Of a DNA stretch of 64,000 bases, positions 55,471 through 63,924 are shown one piece after another. The notes under the pieces were generated by a model. The model had not been told where the DNA came from and searched no databases. It saw only the letters and a program-made list of their open reading frames with translations. Position 1 is the stretch's first letter; the number at the start of each line of letters is the position of its first letter. Origin of the DNA: Lapidilactobacillus bayanensis (lineage in GTDB: Bacteria; Bacillota; Bacilli; Lactobacillales; Lactobacillaceae); assembly GCF_003946695.1 (NCBI RefSeq), contig NZ_RHOX01000009.1:29571-93570 (forward strand). The letters are read 5' to 3'. A program made the position numbers and the translations under genes.

Positions 55471-55493
55471 TCAAGTACGCGAGTTAAATAAAA

Positions 55494-55508
55494 GCAAGTA
55501 TTGCTTAC
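55494..55508. promoter_or_regulatory. Module palindrome, site 3
   Basis: GCAAG-TATTG-CTTAC matches sites 1 and 2 in arms with one mismatch. Spacing to the -10 box is again 23 bases. The rest of 55415-55815 holds a 31-codon fragment of unclear origin near 55540-55625 and the pst terminator. Confidence 0.65.
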
Positions 55509-55706
55509 CACATGTCAATCAACACTTACCTTTTTTGATTAACTGCGTAAATAACACCGCCATTGTCACGATCAAGGGTATCAATCACACTGTCTGGTGA
55601 AAACTCGCTATCAACAAAAAAGATTGAAAGTCATACCTGAAGATAATCAGATACGACCAATCTTTAAATTACTGATTCAATCAAGTCAGAATTTCTAGAA
55701 ACAAAA

Positions 55707-55743
55707 ATGGCTCGATCTCAGTTGCGTACTGAGATCAAGCCAT
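55707..55743 (-). terminator. Terminator of the pst operon
   Basis: ATGGCTTGATCTCAGT pairs with ACTGAGATCGAGCCAT around 5 bases, then TTTTTG on the minus strand. It is about 75 bases past the phoU stop. Confidence 0.88.
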
Positions 55744-55815
55744 GACTACTTAATTTGAAATTTACATTGTCTAACTTTTCTATTACACTTCAAGAATTAA
55801 CAACTATGCTTGTTT

Positions 55816-56499
55816 TTACAACACATTATCTTCTTTAGAACTAGAATTCAATTCAATCAGCTTACCCGTGTCAAGGTAAATAATCCATTCGCAGATATTT
55901 GTGACATAATCGCCGATTCGTTCCAAAAAGCTATCCACTAACATGTAATCCATACTACCAACAATCGTGGCTGAATCTTCTTGCATTTGCTTGATGCACA
56001 TCTTGTAAATTTTGTTCGAGAAATCATCAACGAGTAAATCTTCCTTGGCAATTTCGCGGGCGCGTTTCTCATCAGACTTAACATAAGCATCGAGAACTTC
56101 TTCAACCATTTGTTTCACTTTAGTAGCCATTTGTGCGAGCGTCTCTTCGATCTCAGGCGCACGCGTAGTTCCTTTAACTCGAATCGTTGATTTGGCAATA
56201 CTTACCGCATGGTCCCCCATTCGTTCCAAATCAGAACTTGCTTTCATCACCGTCACAATCATGCGTAAGTCGGTTGTGACAGGTTGTTGTAACGCGATCA
56301 TTTCAAATGAGCGCTTCTCTAAATCGACTTCGCGTTCATTAATTTGAACATCGGCGTCGATCACTTCTTGTGCCAGTGCTTTATCATGATTGATAAAGGC
56401 ATTAACTGATTTGTAAATGGCCTCATTGACCATCATGCCCATTTCAGAGAAGCGAACATGTAAGTCATTTAATTCGTCATCAAAATTTTGTCTAAACAT
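55816..56499 (-). CDS. phoU: Phosphate transport regulator PhoU
   Basis: The 227-residue all-helical protein has two PhoU domains with the repeated motif (DADVQINEREVDLEKRSFEMIALQQPVTTDLRMIVTVMKASSDLERMGDHAVSIAK and IVGSMDYMLVDSFLERIGDYVTNICEWI). It links the Pst transporter to PhoR signalling and keeps phosphate uptake in check. It is last in the operon, 15 bases after the second pstB. Confidence 0.95.
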   Translation of the reverse strand: MFRQNFDDELNDLHVRFSEMGMMVNEAIYKSVNAFINHDKALAQEVIDADVQINEREVDLEKRSFEMIALQQPVTTDLRMIVTVMKASSDLERMGDHAVSIAKSTIRVKGTTRAPEIEETLAQMATKVKQMVEEVLDAYVKSDEKRAREIAKEDLLVDDFSNKIYKMCIKQMQEDSATIVGSMDYMLVDSFLERIGDYVTNICEWIIYLDTGKLIELNSSSKEDNVL

Positions 56500-56514
56500 T
56501 CATTATTCTCCTCA

Positions 56515-57279
56515 CTAGCCGAAGCGTCCAGAGATGTAGTCTTCGGTTTCTTTATGTTCAGGTTGCATAAAAATATCTTTGGTTTGACCATACTCAATTA
56601 ACTTGCCGCCTAAGAAAAATGCGGTGCGATCTGATAAGCGTGACGCCTGTTGCATATTCCGCGTTACAATCACGATTGTATAATCTTCTTTTAATTTTAG
56701 CATGGTTCGTTCAATTTTATCACTGGAAATTGGATCTAAAGCACTCGTTGGTTCATCCATCAAAATAACTTTAGGCTGCGTTGCCAAAACACGAGCGATA
56801 CAAATCCGCTGTTGCTGACCACCAGAAACGCTTAAAGCATTATCATGCAGACGATCTTTAAGTTCATCCCAAATGGCTGCTTGTTGCAAGCTGCGTTCAA
56901 CAGCCTCATCAAGAACCGCTTTGTCTTTCTCACCGGAGATCCGTAAGCCATAAGTAACGTTATCATAGATTGAAAATGGAAATGGATTCGGTTGTTGGAA
57001 TAACATTCCCACTTCTTTACGCAAATCAACGGCGTTCATGCTCGGTGCGTAAATATCCTGACCATTCAATTTAACTGTACCAGTGACCGTCGTGTCAGGA
57101 ATTAAATCGTTCAAACGATTAATTGTTTTCAACAGCGTTGATTTACCACAACCAGAAGGACCAATCACTGCCGTAATTTCATTCTTACGGAAATCCATCG
57201 TCACACCTTTTAAGGCTTCAACTTTGCCGTAGTAAAGGTGTAAATCATGAATTTGAATTAGATTTTTATCTTCAGACAT
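56515..57279 (-). CDS. pstB: Phosphate ABC transporter ATP-binding protein PstB (second copy)
   Basis: A 254-residue ATPase with Walker [21 protein letters not shown], signature [15 protein letters not shown], Walker [14 protein letters not shown] and the PstB-specific ISGRFG end. Its H-loop reads IVTRNMQQA, with Arg where PstB proteins have His (THNMQQA in the first copy). That His normally polarises the attacking water, so this copy may have altered activity. It lies 26 bases after the first pstB. Confidence 0.93.
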   Translation of the reverse strand: MSEDKNLIQIHDLHLYYGKVEALKGVTMDFRKNEITAVIGPSGCGKSTLLKTINRLNDLIPDTTVTGTVKLNGQDIYAPSMNAVDLRKEVGMLFQQPNPFPFSIYDNVTYGLRISGEKDKAVLDEAVERSLQQAAIWDELKDRLHDNALSVSGGQQQRICIARVLATQPKVILMDEPTSALDPISSDKIERTMLKLKEDYTIVIVTRNMQQASRLSDRTAFFLGGKLIEYGQTKDIFMQPEHKETEDYISGRFG

Positions 57280-57305
57280 TATAAACTCCTATGTGCATCA
57301 ACCGA

Positions 57306-58115
57306 TTACCCAAAATGACCAGAAACGTAATCTTCAGTTGCTTGGATTTTAGGACGGGTAAAAATCTTACGGGTTTCGTCATATTCCAAAGCGTCACCTA
57401 AGTGGAAAAACGCCGTATAATCACTAATACGTCCAGCTTGTTGCATATTGTGAGTCACAATAATAATGGTGTAATGTTCTTTTAATTCCATCAGTGTTTC
57501 TTCCAGCGTTGCCGTTGAAATCGGATCAAGTACAGCTGCTGGTTCGTCTAATAACAAGATATCCGGTTTCATGGCAATCGCTCGAGCAATACATAAACGC
57601 TGTGCCTGTCCGCCTGATAAAGCCAAAGCACTTTGATGCAAATCATCCTTAACCTGATTCCAAAGACCAGCTTGCTTCAGAGTTGTTTCCACAATTTCGT
57701 CTAACACTTTTTTGTTCTTTTCACCGTGACGTTTTAACGCAAAGGTGATGTTATCATAAATTGACTTCGCAAATGGATTAGGTTGCTGAAATACCATGCC
57801 GATATGTTTACGCATTTCGTAAACATCAACATCATCGCCGTTGACGTCAATCCCACGATACATAATTTTACCAGTAACTTTGGTTCCAGAAATATTATCA
57901 TTCATTCGATTCAATGAACGTAAATAAGTTGACTTCCCTGAACCTGAGGCGCCGATTAAAGCGGTAATCTTGTATCGCTCAAACGCTAAAGACACACCGT
58001 GAATTGCTTCGTGGATCCCATAAGAAACATGAATGTCATCTGTCGACAACGCAATCTCTCGTTTACCGTCGTCCAATTCTTTAATATAGCGATCATTACT
58101 ATCATAAGTTTTCAT
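57306..58115 (-). CDS. pstB: Phosphate ABC transporter ATP-binding protein PstB (first copy)
   Basis: The 269-residue ATPase has Walker A GASGSGKSTYLRSLNRMND, signature LSGGQAQRLCIARAI, Walker B ILLLDEPAAVLDPIS (Ala-Val replaces the usual Thr-Ser-Ala) and the normal switch VTHNMQQAGRISDY. It ends VSGHFG. Tandem pstB copies are common in lactic acid bacteria. It energises PstC and PstA. Confidence 0.94.
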   Translation of the reverse strand: MKTYDSNDRYIKELDDGKREIALSTDDIHVSYGIHEAIHGVSLAFERYKITALIGASGSGKSTYLRSLNRMNDNISGTKVTGKIMYRGIDVNGDDVDVYEMRKHIGMVFQQPNPFAKSIYDNITFALKRHGEKNKKVLDEIVETTLKQAGLWNQVKDDLHQSALALSGGQAQRLCIARAIAMKPDILLLDEPAAVLDPISTATLEETLMELKEHYTIIIVTHNMQQAGRISDYTAFFHLGDALEYDETRKIFTRPKIQATEDYVSGHFG

Positions 58116-58118
58116 GAG

Positions 58119-59015
58119 CTAATTGCGCTCCTTTACACCAGTTAAATGAGCGTAGAGGCGATTACCCACATAACGCGCTAGGAAATTTAAAAGTAAAACA
58201 AATAAAACCAAGACTGCAGAAGATGCGGCGGAAACTTGAGTCGCATCAGGAATAATACCTTCTGAATTAATCTTCCAGATATGAACGGCTAAGGTTTCAG
58301 CAGAACGCATTGGGTTCAAGGGACTGGCAATATACAACGGATTCCAGTTACTAAAATCTAATGGCGGAGAACTTTGACCAGCCGTATAAATCAGAGCAGC
58401 GGCCTCACCGAAAATTCGACCCATGCCTAAAATCATCCCGGTAATAATACCAGGTAAAGCTGCTGGCACAACAACATGAATCACTGTTTCCCAACGTGAC
58501 AAACCTAAAGCATAGCCTGCTTCACGTTGCGTGTAGTGAATAGCCTGCAATGAATCTTCAACTTTACGCGTTAATAAGGGCAAGTTAAAGACCGTCAAAG
58601 CCAAAGCGCCAGATAGAATCGAAAAACCAAAATTCATTTGAATTGAGAAGACTAAGAAGCCAAACAAGCCGACAACAACAGATGGTAACGAGCTTAAGAT
58701 TTCAATGGCATTACGAATCAAACTGGTGACCCAATTCTTTGGTGCATATTCAGACAACCAAATTCCTGCACCTAGTGAAAGGGGCACGGAAATAATCATC
58801 GCCAAAACCAACAAGTAAATCGAGTTGAACAGTTGCACGCCAATCCCGCCGCCAGCTTGAAAGGAGCTAGACTTACCGGTAATGAAATGCCAACTAACAT
58901 GCGGCAACCCGGTAATTAAAATATAGAGCAGTAAGAAGGCAAGGACAAAGATAATAAAGATCGAAATCATATACAAAACAACTGTGGCAACTTTATCCCA
59001 TTTACGTGGTGTCAT
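58119..59015 (-). CDS. pstA: Phosphate ABC transporter permease PstA
   Basis: A 298-residue membrane protein with six segments. The EAA loop is YTQREAGYALGLSRWETVIHVVVPAALPGI, and FGEAAALIYTAG follows. It forms the phosphate channel with PstC, whose stop overlaps its start by 4 bases. Confidence 0.95.
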   Translation of the reverse strand: MTPRKWDKVATVVLYMISIFIIFVLAFLLLYILITGLPHVSWHFITGKSSSFQAGGGIGVQLFNSIYLLVLAMIISVPLSLGAGIWLSEYAPKNWVTSLIRNAIEILSSLPSVVVGLFGFLVFSIQMNFGFSILSGALALTVFNLPLLTRKVEDSLQAIHYTQREAGYALGLSRWETVIHVVVPAALPGIITGMILGMGRIFGEAAALIYTAGQSSPPLDFSNWNPLYIASPLNPMRSAETLAVHIWKINSEGIIPDATQVSAASSAVLVLFVLLLNFLARYVGNRLYAHLTGVKERN

Positions 59016-59941
59016 GAACGCATTGCCCCCTTCTTACCGATCCAACGAATCAAGATGTTAAAGATCAGTGGCATAATTAATAATAACAGTGCCAGCGACC
59101 AGAGCGCGTTATTGCTCAATGAACCCATTACTGAATTTCCCATGCCCATGGTCAAGACACTGGTTAAAGTTGATGCAGGGGAAATCAAATTTTGCGGTAA
59201 TAACATGGCGTTCCCAATCACCATTTGTACAGCTAAAGCTTCACCAAATGCACGGGACATGCCAAAGACAACGGCAGTAATAATACCGGAAATCGACGCA
59301 CGCAAAACAACTTTGTAAATCGTTTGCCACCTAGTCGCACCTAAAGCTAACGACGCTTCTCGATAAGCGCGCGGAACGGCATTGAGTGCATCAACGGTCA
59401 TTGAGGTAACAGTTGGCAAAATCATGACAAACAAGACGAAAGTTCCTGATAAAATACCGAAGCCGCTACCACCAAAGAGATGGCGAACGAATGGGACAAC
59501 GACGGATAAACCGATAAAGCCATAAACAACTGACGGAATTCCGACTAATAACTCAATGACGGGTTGGAGAACTTTTTTACCTAGTCGTGGGGAAATCTCC
59601 GTCATGAAAACCGCGGCACCAATCGCAAATGGCGTGGCAATAATAGCTGCTAAGAATGTTACGGAGAATGACCCAACAATCATTGGCAAAGCGCCAAGTT
59701 GGGGATTGCCCTGAGCATCTTTGGCAGAGGGATTCCAAACGGTTCCAGTTAGGAATTTCCATAGATTTACTTTATCTTCAAAAAAGGTTGCCAAGCCCTT
59801 AGATGCTACGAAATAAAAAATTGAAACGACGACGCCAATAATTATGGTGATACAAGCGCCGGAAATCAATTTACCCCAACGTTCGTTTTTACTAGCTCGT
59901 GAACGTTTTAAGAGGCTGACCCGAATTTCGTCATTGTTCAT
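59012..59941 (-). CDS. pstC: Phosphate ABC transporter permease PstC
   Basis: A 309-residue permease with six membrane segments. It has LLVGIPSVVYGFIGLSVVVPF, the loop VPRAYREASLALGATRWQTIYKVVLRASISGI, and FGEALAVQMVIGNA. It overlaps pstS by 4 bases and pstA by 4 bases. Confidence 0.95.
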   Translation of the reverse strand: MNNDEIRVSLLKRSRASKNERWGKLISGACITIIIGVVVSIFYFVASKGLATFFEDKVNLWKFLTGTVWNPSAKDAQGNPQLGALPMIVGSFSVTFLAAIIATPFAIGAAVFMTEISPRLGKKVLQPVIELLVGIPSVVYGFIGLSVVVPFVRHLFGGSGFGILSGTFVLFVMILPTVTSMTVDALNAVPRAYREASLALGATRWQTIYKVVLRASISGIITAVVFGMSRAFGEALAVQMVIGNAMLLPQNLISPASTLTSVLTMGMGNSVMGSLSNNALWSLALLLLIMPLIFNILIRWIGKKGAMRS

Positions 59942-60798
59942 TTAATCGCCTCCACTTTTCCTGCTAAAGTACGACTAACTTTCATATCTTTAACTGGAAT
60001 ATAACCCATTGACGCAACAATTTCCCGTTGAATTTTATCTGATAAAATATAGGTCATGAACCGCGCTGTCAGTCCGGTTGGCTGACCATTCGTATACATG
60101 TGCTCATAAGACCAAATTTGCCACTTGTTCGTTTGGACGTTTTTGTCTTCTGGCGCAACATTGTCGACATTAATTGTCTTAACCGTCTTATCAACGTAAG
60201 GAAACGCCATATAACTAATCGCACCTGGTGTCGAGGCCACAATCTGCCGCACCATCCCAGTTGAATCCTGTTCTTGTGCTTGCATCGTGCTACGCCCCTT
60301 CATTACCCAACGCTCAAAGGTATCTCGCGTACCACTACCTTGTGCTCGGTTAATGATGACGATCTTCTGATCATGACCGCCAACTTTCTTCCAATTGGTA
60401 ATATCACCTGAAAAAATCTGTGCCAGTTGATCAGTGGATAAATTTTTGACTGGAATATCTTTATTAATAACTGGTGTCACACCTACGACCGCAACTTTGT
60501 GATCAACTAGATGAGTGGCATCAATCCCTGACTTCTGTTCTGCATATAAATCAGAATTACCGATCTCAACTGAACCAGCTTGAATTTGTGACAAACCCGT
60601 TCCCGAGCCACCGCCTTGCACGTTGATAAACTCACCAGCGTTCTCTGCCGTGTAACGATCACCGGCTGCTTCAACCAACGGCTGCAGTGCCGAAGACCCA
60701 ACGGCGGTGATTGATTGTCCTGATTGCTTCAATCCACAGCTTGAAAGCAAAAATACGAATGATGTTAAACCTAAAAACAAGATCCATTTCTTTTTCAA
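59938..60798 (-). CDS. pstS: Phosphate-binding lipoprotein PstS
   Basis: The 286-residue protein has a lipoprotein signal (FVFLLSSC). Phosphate-binding loops follow: AVGSSALQPLVEAAG, VQGGGSGTGLSQIQAGSVEIGNSDL and NRAQGSGTRDTFERWV. It captures phosphate outside the membrane. It starts the pst part of the operon, with PhoP-type boxes in the 138-base gap after phoR. Confidence 0.95.
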   Translation of the reverse strand: MKKKWILFLGLTSFVFLLSSCGLKQSGQSITAVGSSALQPLVEAAGDRYTAENAGEFINVQGGGSGTGLSQIQAGSVEIGNSDLYAEQKSGIDATHLVDHKVAVVGVTPVINKDIPVKNLSTDQLAQIFSGDITNWKKVGGHDQKIVIINRAQGSGTRDTFERWVMKGRSTMQAQEQDSTGMVRQIVASTPGAISYMAFPYVDKTVKTINVDNVAPEDKNVQTNKWQIWSYEHMYTNGQPTGLTARFMTYILSDKIQREIVASMGYIPVKDMKVSRTLAGKVEAIK

Positions 60799-60864
60799 GT
60801 CTCATTCCTCCATAGTAACTAGTTACCAGTATATGGATGTCATGTAACAAAAAAGCCTGTTTAT

Positions 60865-60881
60865 TGTAAAAATATTGTAAA
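60865..60881 (-). promoter_or_regulatory. PhoP-type box upstream of pstS
   Basis: On the minus strand TTTACA-N5-TTTACA is a direct repeat with 11-base period, one base different per half from the TTAACA Pho box of Bacillus. It lies about 67 bases before the pstS start. AT-rich sequence makes chance matches possible. Confidence 0.5.
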
Positions 60882-60936
60882 TTTTAGTGGACAGCGTCAT
60901 TTCGATTGATCACCTTTAATTAACAGCAGTGAAAAA

Positions 60937-62652
60937 CTATCTGTTATCTTGATTCAATGGCAAAACAACCGTAAAAATACTACCAACACCTAACTGACTC
61001 TTAACACTAACCTGTCCGCCGAGCTGATCAACCAAATTAGCAACGATTGCCAGACCCAAACCAGTGCCACCTTTATCGTGTTGATGTGAATGATCCGCAC
61101 GATAGAAGCGTTCGAAAATTCGCGCCTGATCTTCAGTCGTTAAGCCATCGCCAGTATCTTTAAAATCAAGCTGTAATGCTGTTGCAGTTGTTTTAAGTGT
61201 TACCTTGATTTCGCCATCCTCGCGGTTATACATCACCGCATTGGTCAACAAGTTACGCACAATTTGACGAATTTTAGTCGCGTCAGTTAATGTGGGTGCC
61301 TGATATTGCTGTGCCTCAATTTTAACTTGAAGCTGTTTCTGCGCAATCTGATGTTGTAAGGATTCTGCTTCCTCACTAACGACTTCGTCAACATCGACAA
61401 CTTCCCAATTCAATGGCCGATCTTGATCTGCTTTAGACAACAACAAGATATCTGCAATGAGCGCCTCCAAATGTTGTGCCTGATCACGAATAATCGTGAT
61501 AAATTCTGTTGCTTTTTCGGGATCATCCTTGGCGCCATCTAACAGCGTTTCTGCAAAGCCGGCAATCGAAGTGACTGGCGTCCGCAACTCATGACTGGCA
61601 TTCGTAACGAAATCGAGCTGCATCCGTTCGTTTTGTTTGATCTCGGTAATGTCATATAACATCACGAGCACTTTTTGCTTCGGTGTATCACCATCCTGAT
61701 TAACCAGGGAAATAACATCTGCCTCAACGAAGCGACCAGCGTCACCAACTAACTGAATATCGCGGCGCCGATGCGTGTGTTGCAGTGGACTACGCAGTGC
61801 ATGCTCAATCATGCGACTTAGTGCATAAGTCTTGACGTAATCGACATAAGTTGCTAATTGATCCGGCCAAATTGGCGTATTTAAGATTTCGCCGAGTGCG
61901 TGATTGACCATATCTACTTGGCCAGCTTCATCAATTAACATCACCCCTAAAGGCAAGTTTTCAATTAAAGACCGCAAACTTTGTTTTTGTAACTTGGCAT
62001 CGGTAATTTGCAAGCTCAAAGTCGTTCCCAATTCGTTGACCTGAACTGCCAGCTCGAACAGAGGATCTTCCGGTGCCAAAATTATTGATTCCGGCTCTTG
62101 ATGGTTTTCAACCGCCTTAACATTCTCGGTTAATTGTGTTAATTTTTGCGCTAAGATTTGACGGTGGCGAATCATTAACCGTGCCAGGAACATTAGGATC
62201 AACAAATAGATGATCGTAAAACCAATCCAAGTGCGCAAATAATCGGCGCGAATAGTCGTAACCGGTTGAACGAGAATGGCTTGGCCCTTATTGGTTTGCG
62301 GATCACTCACCAAATAAAGCCACGTCGTGCGGCCTTGATATTGCACTTTTGTAAAAGGATTTTTAGAATTAACTAAGTTGTGATCAGTCGCATTTTTCGC
62401 GACTCGAGCCAGCTCACTATTGCCTTCAGCCGGTAAATCTACTGATGACAACTTGAAATTCTTCTGCCAGCGGGCAAAAGTCTTTTCGTGATCACTAGTG
62501 ACGACTTCGGCTTGATATTCTGCACCAAAATTTTTGATCTGTTGTTTTTGATTCGTTACCAAAAAGCGATTAACTAAAATCAAAACTAAAAAGTAAAAGC
62601 AAATCGCTAATATGGTTAACCCATAACGTCGTAACTTCAATTTATTTTTCAA
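60937..62652 (-). CDS. phoR: Phosphate sensor histidine kinase PhoR
   Basis: The 571-residue kinase has membrane segments at about residues 11-30 and 141-160 enclosing a sensing domain. A PAS-like part lies at about 225-340. The phosphoacceptor His354 is in NASHELRTPVTSIAGF, and the ATPase N, G1 and G2 boxes are NLLTNAVMYN, DTGDGL and GGTGLGLAIV. It phosphorylates PhoP. It overlaps phoP by 11 bases. Confidence 0.93.
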   Translation of the reverse strand: MKNKLKLRRYGLTILAICFYFLVLILVNRFLVTNQKQQIKNFGAEYQAEVVTSDHEKTFARWQKNFKLSSVDLPAEGNSELARVAKNATDHNLVNSKNPFTKVQYQGRTTWLYLVSDPQTNKGQAILVQPVTTIRADYLRTWIGFTIIYLLILMFLARLMIRHRQILAQKLTQLTENVKAVENHQEPESIILAPEDPLFELAVQVNELGTTLSLQITDAKLQKQSLRSLIENLPLGVMLIDEAGQVDMVNHALGEILNTPIWPDQLATYVDYVKTYALSRMIEHALRSPLQHTHRRRDIQLVGDAGRFVEADVISLVNQDGDTPKQKVLVMLYDITEIKQNERMQLDFVTNASHELRTPVTSIAGFAETLLDGAKDDPEKATEFITIIRDQAQHLEALIADILLLSKADQDRPLNWEVVDVDEVVSEEAESLQHQIAQKQLQVKIEAQQYQAPTLTDATKIRQIVRNLLTNAVMYNREDGEIKVTLKTTATALQLDFKDTGDGLTTEDQARIFERFYRADHSHQHDKGGTGLGLAIVANLVDQLGGQVSVKSQLGVGSIFTVVLPLNQDNR

Positions 62653-63340
62653 TATGACTAACCCCTAACCGATAACCGTATCCACGAACCGTTAATAGAA
62701 AGCGCGATTGCTTGGGATCGGCTTCAATTTTATCTCTTAAGTGACTAATTTGAATATCAACCATGCGACTCATAACTGCTTCTTGAGTTTGCCAAACATG
62801 AGCCATAATTTGTTCCCGCGTCACAACTTTATTTTGATTAGCGACTAAGTATGTCAACAACTCATATTCTTTTTTGGTCAGGTTTAAGTTTTGACCATTG
62901 CGCACCAAATGATGGCGATCAACTTCCCAACTGACTTTATCGAAGTAAACTGTTGTGGCTTTAATGGTCGCAACTGGTTCACTGCGGCGGCGAATGGCCT
63001 TAACCCGTGCTAGCAACTCTCTGGGGCTGAATGGCTTGGTCATATAATCGTCGGCCCCTAATTCTAGGCCGATAATCTTGTCAGCTTCATCATGTTTCGC
63101 CGTCAAAATTAAAATTGGTGTGGTGATATCTTGTTTGCGCAGACGCTTGGTGACATCAAGTCCATCTAGCTCGGGCAACATTAAATCCAGAATAATAAAA
63201 TCAAACGAGCCTGTTGTTGCCTTATCTAGCGCGGTCTGTCCGTCTGCAGCTTCATCAACTTCATAACCCGCCTTTTGCAAGTTGTAAGTGATCAGTTGCC
63301 GGATTGCTGCCTCGTCATCAACAACCAAAATTTTCCTCAT
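62642..63340 (-). CDS. phoP: Response regulator PhoP
   Basis: The 232-residue OmpR-type regulator has the receiver with Asp52 (IILDLMLPELDG), Asp8/Asp9 (VVDDE) and Lys104 (YMTKPFSPRELLARV). The C-terminal winged helix (LTKKEYELLTYLVANQNKVVTREQI) follows. I start at ATG 63340 behind AAGGGG; the longer frame is unsupported. It heads phoPR-pstSCABB-phoU, which suggests its own transcript plus a pst-internal promoter. Confidence 0.94.
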   Translation of the reverse strand: MRKILVVDDEAAIRQLITYNLQKAGYEVDEAADGQTALDKATTGSFDFIILDLMLPELDGLDVTKRLRKQDITTPILILTAKHDEADKIIGLELGADDYMTKPFSPRELLARVKAIRRRSEPVATIKATTVYFDKVSWEVDRHHLVRNGQNLNLTKKEYELLTYLVANQNKVVTREQIMAHVWQTQEAVMSRMVDIQISHLRDKIEADPKQSRFLLTVRGYGYRLGVSHIEK

Positions 63341-63498
63341 ATAAAGCCCCTTAAGTCTTCGTATGTAATAAGGCGGAAACAACCATTTTACACACAATTA
63401 TCTAATTTATAGTATAGCATGACCTAGCCAAGATTGTCTGATTGTAACAGTGTTGTGGAATATATTCTGCGCTGTTTCGTACTCAAAAATGTTCAATG

Positions 63499-63605
63499 CT
63501 AAAACTGCGATATTGCGCTTCTTCGTGCCTGCGGGAAATGCGCTGGTGGAACGCTGTGGGCTTGGTTTGAGCCAAATAAATTTGTCTTAAACTCAAGCTT
63601 TGTTA
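63499..63605 (-). repeat. R1b repeat, copy 8a, partial
   Basis: This is the terminal part of R1b read leftward (CCGCAGGCACGAAG, GTTCCACCAGCGCATTTCCC). A near-identical stretch recurs at 63618-63724, so the end of R1b is duplicated in tandem. Confidence 0.8.
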
Positions 63606-63617
63606 TGAATGCTAAGA

Positions 63618-63786
63618 CCTAAAACTGTTATATTGTGCTTCTTCGTGCCTGCGGGAAATGCGCTGGTGGAACGCTGCGAGCATTGGTTTGAGCCAAATAA
63701 ATTTGTCTCAAACTCAAGCTTTGTTGTAAGTGGTAAACCACTAACAACAATTCCGCGGCTGACCGCGATTTCCCTCCGGCACTGAC
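63618..63786 (-). repeat. R1b repeat, copy 8b, complete
   Basis: Reads leftward from CAGTGCCGGAGGGAAATCGC through GTTAGTGGTTTACCACTTAC to GCACGAAGAAGCACAATATA. It lies downstream of a split R1a in the same orientation. Confidence 0.85.
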
Positions 63787-63860
63787 AAATACGCGTTAGT
63801 ACGACTAAACTTCCAATTTATACTTTGCAAAATTGAAGGAAATCTACTCAGTTGTTAATT

Positions 63861-63924
63861 CAGCGCTTGTGCAAAGGTTGCTATCTTGTCTGTTAAGTGG
63901 CGGCGAAAGAATACCGCTCAGTAG
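63861..63924 (-). repeat. R1a repeat, copy 8, 3' half next to an intron
   Basis: Reads leftward CTACTGAGCGGTATTCTTTC to GCAACCTTTGCACAAGCGCTG. The first half of R1a is not here because the intron begins at 63925. The 63341-64000 stretch holds only the phoP upstream region, these repeats and the intron. Confidence 0.85.
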
